DNA of 64,000 bases, from positions 310,001 through 374,000 of the forward strand of contig NZ_QJGZ01000038.1 in assembly GCF_003254585.1 (NCBI RefSeq), read 5' to 3'. This DNA comes from Flavobacterium sharifuzzamanii (GTDB lineage Bacteria > Bacteroidota > Bacteroidia > Flavobacteriales > Flavobacteriaceae). A program made the translations under genes and the position numbers. Shown piece by piece: positions 9,212 through 18,424 of this stretch (position 1 is its first letter; each line of letters opens with the position of its first letter). The notes under the pieces were generated by a model. The model made no database searches and was not told the origin of the DNA. It saw only the letters and a program-made list of their open reading frames with translations.

Positions 9212-9241
9212 GAATAAAAAATTAAAAAAAATAAAACTATA

Positions 9242-10915
9242 ATGGAATTAAATAAGTACAGCAAGACCATCACACAAGATCAAACACAGCCTGCGGCACA
9301 AGCTATGTTGTACGGAATTGGTTTAACTGAAGAAGATTTAGAAAAAGCACAAGTTGGTATTGTGAGCATGGGTTACGATGGTAACACTTGTAACATGCAC
9401 TTGAACGATTTAGCAAAAGATGTTAAAAAAGGTGTTTGGGATGCAGATCTTGTCGGACTTATTTTTAATACCATTGGTGTCAGTGACGGAATTTCTAACG
9501 GAACTGAAGGTATGCGTTACTCATTGGTTTCTAGAGATGTAATCGCAGATTCTATCGAAACTGTAGCTGGAGCGCAATGGTATGATAGTATTATTGCAAT
9601 TCCTGGTTGTGATAAAAATATGCCAGGAGCATTAATCGCAATGGGAAGATTGAACCGTCCATCGATGATGATTTACGGTGGTTCTATTCACTCTGGAAAA
9701 TGGAAAGGAGAATCTCTAAATATTGTTTCTGCTTTTGAAGCTTTAGGGAAAAAAGTAAAAGGCGAAATCACTCCAGAAGATTTTAAAGGAGTTATTCAAA
9801 ATGCTTGTCCAGGAGCTGGTGCTTGCGGAGGTATGTATACTGCAAATACAATGTCTTCTGCTATTGAAGCATTGGGAATGAGTTTGCCATATAGTTCTTC
9901 TAACCCTGCTTTAAGTCAAGAAAAAAGAGACGAATGTCTTGAAGCTGGAAAAGCAATCAAAATATTATTAGAAAAAGATATTAAGCCAAGAGACATTATG
10001 ACTCGTAAGGCTTTTGAAAACGCTATTACAATTGTAGCTGTTTTAGGTGGTTCTACAAATGCTGTTATGCACTTAATTGCAATGGCGCATTCAGTTGGAA
10101 TTACAATCACTTTAGATGATTTCCAAGCGATTAATGATAGAACACCAGTATTGGCAGATATGAAGCCAAGTGGTAAGTATATGATGGAAGACATTCACGA
10201 AGTTGGCGGTATTCCTGCAGTAATGAAATACTTGCTGAAAGTAGGACTTATTCACGGAGACTGTTTAACTGTAACAGGAAAAACAGTTGCTGAAAACTTA
10301 GCTTCGACTCCAGATTTACAAGACGGACAAGAAGTAATTCATGAAATTCAAAAAGCATTAAAACCAACAGGAAATATCCAAGTTTTATACGGAAATCTTG
10401 CTTCTGAAGGTGCTGTAGCAAAAATCAGCGGAAAAGAAGGGGAATATTTCGAAGGGCCAGCTGTAGTATTTGAAGGTGAATTTGAAGTAATTCCAGGTCT
10501 TCAAGCCGGAAAAATTAAACCAGGTAATGTAGTCGTCATCAGGGGTTGTGGGCCAAAAGGTGGTCCGGGAATGCCTGAAATGCTGAAGCCTACATCTGCG
10601 ATTATTGGAGCTGGATTAGGAAGCAGTTGTGCGCTAATCACAGACGGTAGATTCTCGGGCGGTTCGCACGGTTTCGTGGTAGGTCACGTTACACCAGAAG
10701 CATATGACGGTGGTGGTATTGCACTAGTAAAAGATGGCGATTTAATTGCTATCGATGCGGTGAAAAATACAATCGACCTGAAGATATCTGACGAGGAATT
10801 TGCAGCAAGAAAAGCGGCTTGGGTTCAGCCGAAATTAAAAGTTGACAGAGGGGTTTTACTTAAATATGCTAAGTCGGTTTCGAGTGCATCAACAGGATGT
10901 GTTACCGATAATTAA
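9242..10915 (+). CDS. ilvD: dihydroxy-acid dehydratase
   Basis: Iron-sulfur dehydratase making the 2-oxo acids that precede valine and isoleucine. Seen: the cluster- and metal-binding motifs [10 protein letters not shown] and [14 protein letters not shown], another cysteine in GNTCNMHL, and the late [15 protein letters not shown] segment of the IlvD/Edd family. Length (557) is normal. It is the first structural gene after the attenuator, 30 bases past the terminator T run. ilvB follows after 58 bases. Confidence 0.96.
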   Translation: MELNKYSKTITQDQTQPAAQAMLYGIGLTEEDLEKAQVGIVSMGYDGNTCNMHLNDLAKDVKKGVWDADLVGLIFNTIGVSDGISNGTEGMRYSLVSRDVIADSIETVAGAQWYDSIIAIPGCDKNMPGALIAMGRLNRPSMMIYGGSIHSGKWKGESLNIVSAFEALGKKVKGEITPEDFKGVIQNACPGAGACGGMYTANTMSSAIEALGMSLPYSSSNPALSQEKRDECLEAGKAIKILLEKDIKPRDIMTRKAFENAITIVAVLGGSTNAVMHLIAMAHSVGITITLDDFQAINDRTPVLADMKPSGKYMMEDIHEVGGIPAVMKYLLKVGLIHGDCLTVTGKTVAENLASTPDLQDGQEVIHEIQKALKPTGNIQVLYGNLASEGAVAKISGKEGEYFEGPAVVFEGEFEVIPGLQAGKIKPGNVVVIRGCGPKGGPGMPEMLKPTSAIIGAGLGSSCALITDGRFSGGSHGFVVGHVTPEAYDGGGIALVKDGDLIAIDAVKNTIDLKISDEEFAARKAAWVQPKLKVDRGVLLKYAKSVSSASTGCVTDN

Positions 10916-10973
10916 TTATAAAAAAATCAAAAATCAATTTCAGCAACATTGAAATTGATAAAAACAATATACT

Positions 10974-12662
10974 ATGAAAATATCAGGGGCAGAAGCCGTT
11001 ATAAGATGTTTATTAGCAGAAGGAGTAGATTTAATTTATGGTTACCCAGGTGGTGCTATAATGCCAGTTTACGACGAATTATATAAATTTCAAGATCAGT
11101 TACACCACGTTTTAGTACGTCACGAACAAGGTGCAACGCATGCAGCTCAAGGTTATGCAAGAGCTACAGGAAAAGTTGGGGTGGCAATTGCTACTTCTGG
11201 TCCAGGAGCTACAAACTTAGTAACTGGTATTGCAGATGCTCAGATCGATTCAACTCCATTAGTATGTATTACTGGGCAAGTTGGAAGACATTTATTAGGA
11301 TCTGACGCATTTCAGGAAACAGATATTATCGGAATTTCAACTCCAGTTACAAAATGGAATTTTCAGGTAACTGAAGCTTCTCAAATTCCTGAAATTATTG
11401 CAAAAGCATTTTACATTGCTCGTTCTGGACGTCCAGGGCCAGTTTTGGTTGATATTACTAAAAACGCTCAGTTTGATGAGTTCGAATTTAGCTACGAAAA
11501 ATGCACAGGAATCAGAAGTTATGTTCCAGTTCCAAAATTAAACTTAGACAAAGTTGCCGAAGCTGCAGCTTTAATCAATAGTGCAAAAAAACCGTTTATT
11601 GTTTTTGGGCAAGGAGTTATTTTGGGTCAAGCTGAAGCAGAATTTAAAGAGGTTGTTGAAAAATCTGGTATTCCTGCAGCATGGACAATTTTAGGATTGT
11701 CAGCATTACCTACAGATCATCCTTTGAATGTTGGTATGCTTGGAATGCACGGAAATTATGCGCCAAATTTACTAACAAACGAATGTGATGTTTTAATTGC
11801 TTTCGGAATGCGTTTCGATGACCGTGTTACAGGTAAATTAAGCACTTACGCAAAACAGGCAAAAGTAGTTCACTTCGAAATTGATCCTGCAGAGGTTGAT
11901 AAAAACGTTAAAACAGAAATTGCTGTTTTAGGAGATGTAAAAGAGTCTTTGGCGGCTTTATTACCATTATTAGATGCAAAATCTCATGATGCTTGGCATA
12001 ATGAATTCAAAGAATTAAGCAAAGTTGAATACGATTCTGTAATAAAAGAAGAATTAAATCCAACGAATGGTAAAGGAATCTCGATGGGAGAAACTATCGA
12101 AATGATCAACAAACACTCAAAAGGAGATGCCATTATCGTTTCAGATGTTGGTCAGCACCAAATGTTTGCTTGTCGTTATGCTAAATTCAATTCGACTAAA
12201 AGTAACATTACTTCGGGTGGTTTAGGAACTATGGGATTTGCATTGCCTGCTGCAATTGGAGCAAAAATGGGAAAACCAGAGCGTGAAGTAGTAGCTATTA
12301 TTGGTGATGGAGGCTTCCAAATGACAATTCAGGAACTTGGAACAATTTTCCAAACAGAAGTTCCAGTTAAAATTGTGGTTTTAAATAACGAATTCTTAGG
12401 AATGGTTCGCCAATGGCAAGAATTATTCTTTGATAACAGATATGCTTCAACAAAAATGATTAATCCAAATTTCATTGCAATTGCTGAAGGATACCATATC
12501 AAATCTAAAAAAGTTACACAACGTGAAGATTTAGATGCAGCGGTCGCTGAGATGCTGGCTTCAAAAGATTCATACTTCTTAGAAGTTGTAGTCGAAAAAG
12601 AAAACAACGTTTTCCCAATGATTCCAACAGGAGCTTGTGTGTCAGAAATTAGATTAAGTTAA
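10974..12662 (+). CDS. ilvB: acetolactate synthase, large (catalytic) subunit
   Basis: Thiamine-diphosphate enzyme condensing pyruvate with pyruvate or 2-oxobutyrate. Domains: N-terminal pyrimidine-binding domain with the activating glutamate in VRHEQGATHAAQGYA, a central domain (about 190-330), and a C-terminal ThDP/Mg domain with G444-D445-G446 and LNNEFLGMVRQWQ. Length (562) is normal. The regulatory subunit gene follows, but a 59-base hairpin-forming repeat (12671-12729) separates them, which could lower small-subunit expression relative to the large one. Confidence 0.96.
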   Translation: MKISGAEAVIRCLLAEGVDLIYGYPGGAIMPVYDELYKFQDQLHHVLVRHEQGATHAAQGYARATGKVGVAIATSGPGATNLVTGIADAQIDSTPLVCITGQVGRHLLGSDAFQETDIIGISTPVTKWNFQVTEASQIPEIIAKAFYIARSGRPGPVLVDITKNAQFDEFEFSYEKCTGIRSYVPVPKLNLDKVAEAAALINSAKKPFIVFGQGVILGQAEAEFKEVVEKSGIPAAWTILGLSALPTDHPLNVGMLGMHGNYAPNLLTNECDVLIAFGMRFDDRVTGKLSTYAKQAKVVHFEIDPAEVDKNVKTEIAVLGDVKESLAALLPLLDAKSHDAWHNEFKELSKVEYDSVIKEELNPTNGKGISMGETIEMINKHSKGDAIIVSDVGQHQMFACRYAKFNSTKSNITSGGLGTMGFALPAAIGAKMGKPEREVVAIIGDGGFQMTIQELGTIFQTEVPVKIVVLNNEFLGMVRQWQELFFDNRYASTKMINPNFIAIAEGYHIKSKKVTQREDLDAAVAEMLASKDSYFLEVVVEKENNVFPMIPTGACVSEIRLS

Positions 12663-12670
12663 GGAAAAAA

Positions 12671-12729
12671 GTTTCAGGTTTCAAGTTTCATGTTCCAAGT
12701 TCAACAACTTGAAACCTGAAACTTGAAAC
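12671..12729. repeat. GTTTCA-type palindromic repeat, copy 1
   Basis: GTTTCAGGTTTCAAGTT (12671-12687) is repeated in inverse at 12706-12722, a 17-base perfect stem, and more seven-base GTTTCAA-like units run on both sides. Related copies lie at 26482-26622 and 37391-37435. It falls inside the ilv operon and creates a spurious in-frame TTG extension of ilvN. Confidence 0.8.
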
Positions 12730-12749
12730 AAAATAAACTAAAAAACAAG

Positions 12750-13271
12750 ATGGAAGATAAAACATTTACCATATCGGTATATTCAGAAAATAATGTGGGT
12801 TTATTAAATAGAATATCTGGAATATTCTTAAAGCGTCACATTAATATATTAAGTCTAAATGTTTCAGAGTCAGAAATAGAGAATGTTTCAAGATTTATCA
12901 TCGTAGTAAATACGACAGAAAAATGGGTTCAGAATATTGTAGGCCAGATTGAAAAACAAATTGAAGTTATAAAAGCATTTTATCATACAGATGAAGAAAC
13001 GATTTTCTTAGAAAATGCTTTGTTTAAAATCGCTTCAAGTTTGTTATTTGACGAAAAACAAATTCAGAATATCATCAAAGAAAGCCAGTCTACAATTGTG
13101 ACAGTTTCTCGCGATTTCTTTGTGATTTCAAAATCAGGAAGACGTTCTGAAATTGAAGAATTATACCAGAAGTTCAAACCATACGGAATTATGCAGTTTG
13201 TACGTTCGGGAAGAATATCAGTTTCTAAACAAAAAATGGAGATTTCTACATTATTAGAATCCTTTAAATAA
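12750..13271 (+). CDS. ilvN: acetolactate synthase, small (regulatory) subunit
   Basis: Binds the catalytic subunit and confers valine feedback. The N-terminal ACT domain is clear: the TFTISVYSENNVGLLNRISG opening, then RHINILSLNVSES. The C-terminal half is the usual less conserved domain. I start at the ATG at 12750 (173 residues). The frame stays open upstream to a TTG at 12723, but those codons come from the GTTTCA repeat. ilvC follows after 60 bases. Confidence 0.92.
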   Translation: MEDKTFTISVYSENNVGLLNRISGIFLKRHINILSLNVSESEIENVSRFIIVVNTTEKWVQNIVGQIEKQIEVIKAFYHTDEETIFLENALFKIASSLLFDEKQIQNIIKESQSTIVTVSRDFFVISKSGRRSEIEELYQKFKPYGIMQFVRSGRISVSKQKMEISTLLESFK

Positions 13272-13331
13272 TAAAATCTTAGTTATATATAATCAATATT
13301 AAATTTCATTTCATTAAATATTAAAACAAAA

Positions 13332-14801
13332 ATGGCAAATTATTTCAATACATTACCACTTAGATTACAATTAGAACAATTAGGAGTTTGCGAATTTATG
13401 GAGCAATCAGAATTTGCAGACGGAATTGCAGCATTGGCTGGAAAAAAAGTTGTAATTGTTGGTTGTGGAGCACAAGGTTTGAATCAAGGTTTAAACATGA
13501 GAGATTCTGGTTTAGACATTTCTTATGCATTGCGTGCTGATGCAATTGCAGAAAAAAGAGCTTCTTATAAAAATGCAACTGAAAATGGTTTCAAAGTAGG
13601 AACTTACGAAGAATTGATTCCAACAGCAGATTTAGTTTGCAACCTTACACCAGACAAACAACACACAGCTGTGGTAACTGCTATTATGCCATTAATGAAA
13701 CAAGGTTCTACTTTGTCTTACTCTCACGGATTCAACATTGTGGAAGAAGGAATGCAGATTCGTAAAGATATCACTGTTATTATGTGTGCTCCTAAATGTC
13801 CAGGTTCTGAGGTGCGTGAAGAATACAAAAGAGGATTTGGAGTTCCAACTCTTATTGCAGTTCACCCAGAAAACGATCCAAACGGATTTGGTTTAGATCA
13901 AGCAAAAGCTTACGCTGTAGCAACTGGAGGACATAGAGCAGGAGTTTTAAGATCATCTTTCGTAGCTGAAGTAAAATCAGATTTAATGGGTGAGCAAACT
14001 ATTCTTTGTGGTTTATTGCAAACTGGATCTATTTTATGTTTCGATAAAATGGTTGAAAAAGGAATCGATGCTGCATATGCTTCTAAATTAATCCAATACG
14101 GATGGGAAACTATCACTGAGGCTTTAAAACACGGTGGTATCACAAATATGATGGATCGTTTAAACAATCCTTCAAAAATTGAAGCTTACGAATTAGCTGA
14201 AGAATTGAAAGACATTATGCGTCCGTTATTCCAAAAACACCAAGACGATATCATTTCTGGAGAATTCTCTAGAACTATGATGATTGACTGGGCTAATGAC
14301 GATGTGAACTTATTAAAATGGAGAGCTGCAACAGGAGAAACTAACTTCGAGAAAACAGCTCCGCAAGACGCTCCAATTTCTGAGCAAGAATATTTTGATA
14401 ATGGAGTTTTAATGATTGCTATGGTAAAAGCTGGTGTTGAATTAGCTTTCGAAACAATGACAGAAGCTGGAATCATCGAAGAATCTGCTTACTATGAGTC
14501 ATTACACGAATTGCCATTAATTGCAAATACAATTGCAAGAAAGAAATTGTTCGAAATGAACCGTGTAATTTCTGATACTGCTGAGTACGGATGTTATTTA
14601 TTTGATCATGCTTGTAAGCCATTATTGACTGAATTCATGAAAAAAGTAGAAACTAATATTATTGGTAAACCATTTTCAACTTCAAACGGAGTAGATAATG
14701 CAGTACTTATCGCTGTAAACAGAGAAATTCGTCAGCACCCTATCGAAGAAGTAGGAGCTTGGTTGAGAGAGTCTATGACAGCAATGAAAAAAATTGGATA
14801 A
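13332..14801 (+). CDS. ilvC: ketol-acid reductoisomerase, class II (long form)
   Basis: Isomerises and reduces acetolactate or acetohydroxybutyrate with NADPH. Seen: the Rossmann loop [20 protein letters not shown] with YALR as the NADP-phosphate contact, YSHGFN, and [14 protein letters not shown]. At 489 residues with a duplicated C-terminal helical domain it belongs to the long class II type, as in enteric bacteria and plants, rather than the roughly 330-residue class I. It ends the operon; a hairpin follows at 14816-14844. Confidence 0.95.
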   Translation: MANYFNTLPLRLQLEQLGVCEFMEQSEFADGIAALAGKKVVIVGCGAQGLNQGLNMRDSGLDISYALRADAIAEKRASYKNATENGFKVGTYEELIPTADLVCNLTPDKQHTAVVTAIMPLMKQGSTLSYSHGFNIVEEGMQIRKDITVIMCAPKCPGSEVREEYKRGFGVPTLIAVHPENDPNGFGLDQAKAYAVATGGHRAGVLRSSFVAEVKSDLMGEQTILCGLLQTGSILCFDKMVEKGIDAAYASKLIQYGWETITEALKHGGITNMMDRLNNPSKIEAYELAEELKDIMRPLFQKHQDDIISGEFSRTMMIDWANDDVNLLKWRAATGETNFEKTAPQDAPISEQEYFDNGVLMIAMVKAGVELAFETMTEAGIIEESAYYESLHELPLIANTIARKKLFEMNRVISDTAEYGCYLFDHACKPLLTEFMKKVETNIIGKPFSTSNGVDNAVLIAVNREIRQHPIEEVGAWLRESMTAMKKIG

Positions 14802-14815
14802 TAAAATTTGGGAAC

Positions 14816-14844
14816 TTCCGCAGAAAAGATTTCTTTCTGCGGAA
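14816..14844 (+). terminator. hairpin after ilvC
   Basis: An 11-base perfect stem, TTCCGCAGAAA (14816-14826) with 14834-14844, loop of 7. Only a TTT follows, so termination may be partial. It lies 15 bases after the ilvC stop and is the probable end of the ilv operon. Confidence 0.65.
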
Positions 14845-15105
14845 TTTGCACTGTATCAATGATTTGTAATATTTTGAATTAGTAAGCACTTATTAAGAAA
14901 AAAGATATAGATGCATATTGCATTCACTTAACTTCAGAGAGTGAGTAAGTTAAGTGAAGCGGATCCCTAAAATGGGGTATATTTTGTAGAAAAATATACT
15001 TGTTGAAATTTCTGTTTTAATTAATAAAGATGCTGCTATTTTCAAAATAGAAAAAAATCACGCAGTGCGGTTACAAAATTAATTGTTATTGAAATTTGTT
15101 AAATT
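14845..15105. other. intergenic region, possible small RNA locus
   Basis: About 260 bases without an ORF between the ilvC hairpin and a strong terminator at 15106-15141. It contains a 12-base perfect inverted repeat, TTCACTTAACTT (14923-14934) with 14947-14958. A terminator with no coding sequence in front suggests either a backup terminator or a short untranslated transcript. No exact -7 element was found, so the RNA is a guess. Confidence 0.3.
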
Positions 15106-15141
15106 AAAAAAGGCATAATATCTATTTATTATGCCTTTTTT
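15106..15141. terminator. strong intrinsic terminator
   Basis: A 15-base perfect stem (15106-15120 with 15127-15141), loop TCTATT, flanked by A6 and T6, so it can work on either strand. It lies about 300 bases past ilvC and 155 before acs. Confidence 0.85.
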
Positions 15142-15296
15142 GCCCTTAAGTAATAATAGAAAATAAAGTTTTAAAATAATTTCAAATAATTATCATATTT
15201 TATTAAATAAATGTTTCTTTTTAATAAAATTTATGAATTAAATTATTTCACGGATACGTTCAGATTTAATACATTTATAAAAAAATTCAACAAACG

Positions 15297-17207
15297 ATGA
15301 GCTATTACAAAATTGAAAATTTAGAACAATACTTTAAACATTACAATAAGTCAATAAGAGAGCCAAGAAAATTTTGGGGAAAAATAGCTGAGGAGAATTT
15401 TACATGGTACCAGCAATGGGAAAAAGTTGTTGATTTTAATATGGCCGAAGCAGAAGTAAAATGGTTTACAGATGCTAAGGTTAACATTACAAAAAACTGT
15501 ATTGATAGACATTTAAGCAAAAGAGGAGAGAAGACGGCTATTATTTTTGAGCCGAACGATCCTTCTGAAGAAGCTTTACATATAACGTATAATGAATTAT
15601 ACGAGCGAGTTTCAAAAATGGCAAACGTTCTTCGCGAGCAAGGTGTTCGCAAAGGAGACAGAGTTTGTATTTATTTGCCAATGATTCCAGAATTGGCAGT
15701 TTCAGTTTTAGCTTGTGCTAGAATTGGAGCAATTCACTCTGTTATTTTCGCTGGATTTTCTGCTTCGGCAGTTTCTGCAAGAATCAACGATTGTGAATGT
15801 AAAATGGTAATCACATCAGACGGTGGATATAGAGGAAACAAAACAATTGATCTTAAGGGAATTGTAGATGAAGCTCTAGAAACTTGCCCTTCTGTAACAA
15901 AAGTATTAGTTGCAAAAAGAACAAATACTGATGTTAAGATGAAAGATGGTCGTGATATTTGGTTACAGCCATTATTGGACGCAGCTTTAGACAATAGTGT
16001 TGCTGAAATTATGGATGCCGAAGATCCGTTGTTTATCTTATATACTTCAGGATCAACAGGAAAACCAAAAGGAATGGTTCATACCACGGCTGGTTACATG
16101 GTTTATACTGCCTATACTTTTAAAAATGTTTTCAATTACGAAGACAATGATATTTTCTGGTGTACAGCAGACATCGGATGGATCACAGGTCACTCTTATA
16201 TATTGTACGGACCATTATTGAATGGTGCTACGACTGTAATTTTTGAAGGAGTTCCTTCTTATCCAGATTTTAGCCGTTTTTGGGATATCATCGAAAAACA
16301 TAAAATTACACAATTCTATACTGCGCCAACAGCAATCCGTTCATTGGCAAAAGAAAGTTTAGATTATATTCAAAAATACCCACTTAAATCACTTAAAGTT
16401 ATTGGATCTGTTGGAGAGCCAATCAATGAAGAAGCGTGGCACTGGTTTAATGACCACGTAGGAGATAAGAGATGTCCGGTTGTAGATACTTGGTGGCAGA
16501 CAGAAACAGGAGGAATCATGATTTCGCCAATTGCTTTTGTAACACCAACAAAACCAACTTACGCTACTTTGCCATTGCCTGGAATTCAGCCAGTTTTAAT
16601 GGATGAAAAACGTAATGAAATTGAAGGAAACCAAGTGGTTGGTAGTTTATGCATCAAATTCCCTTGGCCTGGAATTGCTAGAACAATTTGGAATAATCAC
16701 GATCGTTATAAAGAAACTTATTTCTCTGCTTTCCCAGGAAAATACTTTACAGGAGACGGAGCTTTAAGAGACGAAGTTGGATATTACAGAATCACGGGTA
16801 GAGTAGATGACGTTGTAATTGTTTCTGGTCATAATTTAGGAACTGCACCAATTGAAGACGCGATCAATGAACACCCAGCTGTAGCAGAATCTGCTATTGT
16901 TGGATTCCCGCATGATATTAAAGGAAATGCCTTATATGGTTATGTTATTCTGAAAGAAACGGGAGAAGTTAGAGATAGAACGAATTTAAGTAAAGAGATT
17001 AATCAGTATATTTCTGATCACATTGGGCCAATTGCAAAATTGGATAAAATTCAATTCGTTTCTGGTTTGCCAAAAACTCGTTCTGGAAAAATTATGCGTA
17101 GAATTTTACGTAAAATAGCAGAAGGAGATAATTCTAATTTTGGTGATACTTCAACATTATTAAATCCAGAAATTGTAGACGAAATTATTAAGGATAGAAT
17201 TTCTTAA
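15297..17207 (+). CDS. acs: acetyl-CoA synthetase (AMP-forming)
   Basis: Activates acetate to acetyl-CoA via acetyl-AMP. Seen: the ATP/AMP P-loop LYTSGSTGKPKG, WWQTETGG, YFTGDGALRDEVGYY, and the C-terminal PKTRSGKIMRR with K598, the lysine whose acetylation switches this family off. Length (636) is normal. A near-consensus -7 (TACATTTA) lies about 30 bases upstream. The convergent CBS/exonuclease pair on the other strand matches acetate-associated neighbourhoods in other bacteria. Confidence 0.96.
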   Translation: MSYYKIENLEQYFKHYNKSIREPRKFWGKIAEENFTWYQQWEKVVDFNMAEAEVKWFTDAKVNITKNCIDRHLSKRGEKTAIIFEPNDPSEEALHITYNELYERVSKMANVLREQGVRKGDRVCIYLPMIPELAVSVLACARIGAIHSVIFAGFSASAVSARINDCECKMVITSDGGYRGNKTIDLKGIVDEALETCPSVTKVLVAKRTNTDVKMKDGRDIWLQPLLDAALDNSVAEIMDAEDPLFILYTSGSTGKPKGMVHTTAGYMVYTAYTFKNVFNYEDNDIFWCTADIGWITGHSYILYGPLLNGATTVIFEGVPSYPDFSRFWDIIEKHKITQFYTAPTAIRSLAKESLDYIQKYPLKSLKVIGSVGEPINEEAWHWFNDHVGDKRCPVVDTWWQTETGGIMISPIAFVTPTKPTYATLPLPGIQPVLMDEKRNEIEGNQVVGSLCIKFPWPGIARTIWNNHDRYKETYFSAFPGKYFTGDGALRDEVGYYRITGRVDDVVIVSGHNLGTAPIEDAINEHPAVAESAIVGFPHDIKGNALYGYVILKETGEVRDRTNLSKEINQYISDHIGPIAKLDKIQFVSGLPKTRSGKIMRRILRKIAEGDNSNFGDTSTLLNPEIVDEIIKDRIS

Positions 17208-17222
17208 TTGAAATATAAACAC

Positions 17223-17255
17223 AAAAAAGCCTCTTTGAAATAAGAGGCTTTTTTT
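17223..17255. terminator. terminator between acs and the next gene
   Basis: AAAAAAGCCTCTT (17223-17235) pairs perfectly with 17242-17254 around a 6-base loop. A and T runs on the two sides let it serve acs and the convergent gene at 17263-17661. Confidence 0.88.
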
Positions 17256-17262
17256 ATGGCAT

Positions 17263-17661
17263 TTACTGCTGTTGCGTTTTTTTTAAACTTGCATCATTTA
17301 TAAATGTAAGTTGTTCCATATTGCTTAAGTTTGTAAGTGACAGGATTCCATTTTTATTTTCATTAATTCCATTTATTCTAAAACAAAACTCATTCCCGTC
17401 TTTATCTCTAAAAGTCACAAATTCAGCAGTGTCATCTGAAAAGTTTTGGCAACTGTTTGAGATTGTATATTTATACATTACTTTCATTTGGTTGTTTACA
17501 TAATTGTAAACTTTTCCATCTTGAGTAAAACTCCATTTTGTATTATGGTTTGTGTTTGAATACCAATTTCCGAGAATACGTTTGGAAGAGGGATCTTGAT
17601 CTTGTGCAAAAATTGCTGATCCAGAAAACAGTAATAGCAGTATTAGTAATAAGTTTTTCAT
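17263..17661 (-). CDS. secreted lipocalin-like small protein
   Basis: A 132-residue protein with a signal peptide (hydrophobic LLLILLLLFSGSAIFA). The mature part opens with ILGNWYSNTNH, then WSFTQDGKVYNYV, the glycine-tryptophan start and strand pattern of lipocalin-like domains. Two cysteines (in SCQNF and FCFRI) might form a disulfide. Function unknown. It is alone on its strand between two terminators. Confidence 0.6.
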   Translation of the reverse strand: MKNLLLILLLLFSGSAIFAQDQDPSSKRILGNWYSNTNHNTKWSFTQDGKVYNYVNNQMKVMYKYTISNSCQNFSDDTAEFVTFRDKDGNEFCFRINGINENKNGILSLTNLSNMEQLTFINDASLKKTQQQ

Positions 17662-17760
17662 AGTTTATATTTTTATAAATATTCCTAATATAAAATTACA
17701 GCTTTACTTAATTTGAAAAATGATTTAGCTTATAATTTTCTGTTAAAAGCATCTGTCTAA

Positions 17761-17798
17761 AAAAAAATGTCCCTTAAATTATTAAGAGACATTTTTTT
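17761..17798 (-). terminator. terminator of the CBS/exonuclease operon
   Basis: An imperfect stem (about 17762-17777 with 17782-17797) flanked by A7 on the plus strand, so it reads as a hairpin plus U run on the minus strand. It lies 27 bases past the exonuclease-like gene's stop. Confidence 0.75.
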
Positions 17799-17824
17799 AT
17801 TGCATTGATTGAAATTTTACTAAT

Positions 17825-18421
17825 CTATTTTATTCCCAATCTAGATTTTAATTTCAAGAAAAGAAGGCCAATTCTATAGGCATCTTCAGAAGAAGAATTT
17901 CTATCGCTTTTTGGAATTTTGTAAATTCCGCATAAATCATCAAGCGAAAATTGTTTGTCATTTATATCAGTCAATTTTCTGTACATTACATCAACATCCA
18001 GAGCTTCATTTTTTAGTCTTCCACAATTTAGACGCTCTAGAGCTGCATTTAGCATTTCAATATCAAAATTAATATGATGCCCAACCAAAATAGAATTTCC
18101 AATAAAATTTACAAAAGCTTCAAGTGCATCAGGTTCAGGCATTTTCATCATTTTACTTTCAATGATGAATTCATTAGAGAGTCCATTGTCTTGAAGATAC
18201 TTGTATTGCAGTAAGACTGTTTCAAAATTTTCTTTAATAACAATGCTATCATCTATAACTGAAAAGGCTCCAAGTGATAATACAACATCCTTATCCGGAT
18301 TTAAGCCAGAAGTTTCAGTTGATAATACAACAAACTTGTTAGGTTTAGTTTCGAATTTAGTTAAATAGTCTTTCCAGAAATCTGGATAGTCTTTATTGAT
18401 ATTTTTCAGCCAGTCTAGCAT
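17825..18421 (-). CDS. DnaQ-like DEDDh exonuclease-fold protein with substituted catalytic residues
   Basis: RNase H-fold 3'-5' exonuclease relative of 198 residues. The DEDDh pattern needs Asp-Glu, Asp, His and Asp. Seen: motif I reads VLSTETSGL, so the first Asp is S34 while E36 is kept; motif II GHHINFD keeps D120; motif III reads NSSSEDAY, keeping D180, but the general-base His five residues earlier is N175. Two of five catalytic residues are thus missing, and nuclease activity is doubtful. It may be a binding or regulatory partner. It starts 3 bases after the CBS/DUF294 gene, so the two are surely cotranscribed. Confidence 0.88.
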   Translation of the reverse strand: MLDWLKNINKDYPDFWKDYLTKFETKPNKFVVLSTETSGLNPDKDVVLSLGAFSVIDDSIVIKENFETVLLQYKYLQDNGLSNEFIIESKMMKMPEPDALEAFVNFIGNSILVGHHINFDIEMLNAALERLNCGRLKNEALDVDVMYRKLTDINDKQFSLDDLCGIYKIPKSDRNSSSEDAYRIGLLFLKLKSRLGIK

Positions 18422-18424
18422 ATT

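Noticed and set aside
12723..12749. N-terminal extension of ilvN from a TTG
   Set aside because: The codons come from the GTTTCA repeat; the ACT domain begins after the ATG at 12750.
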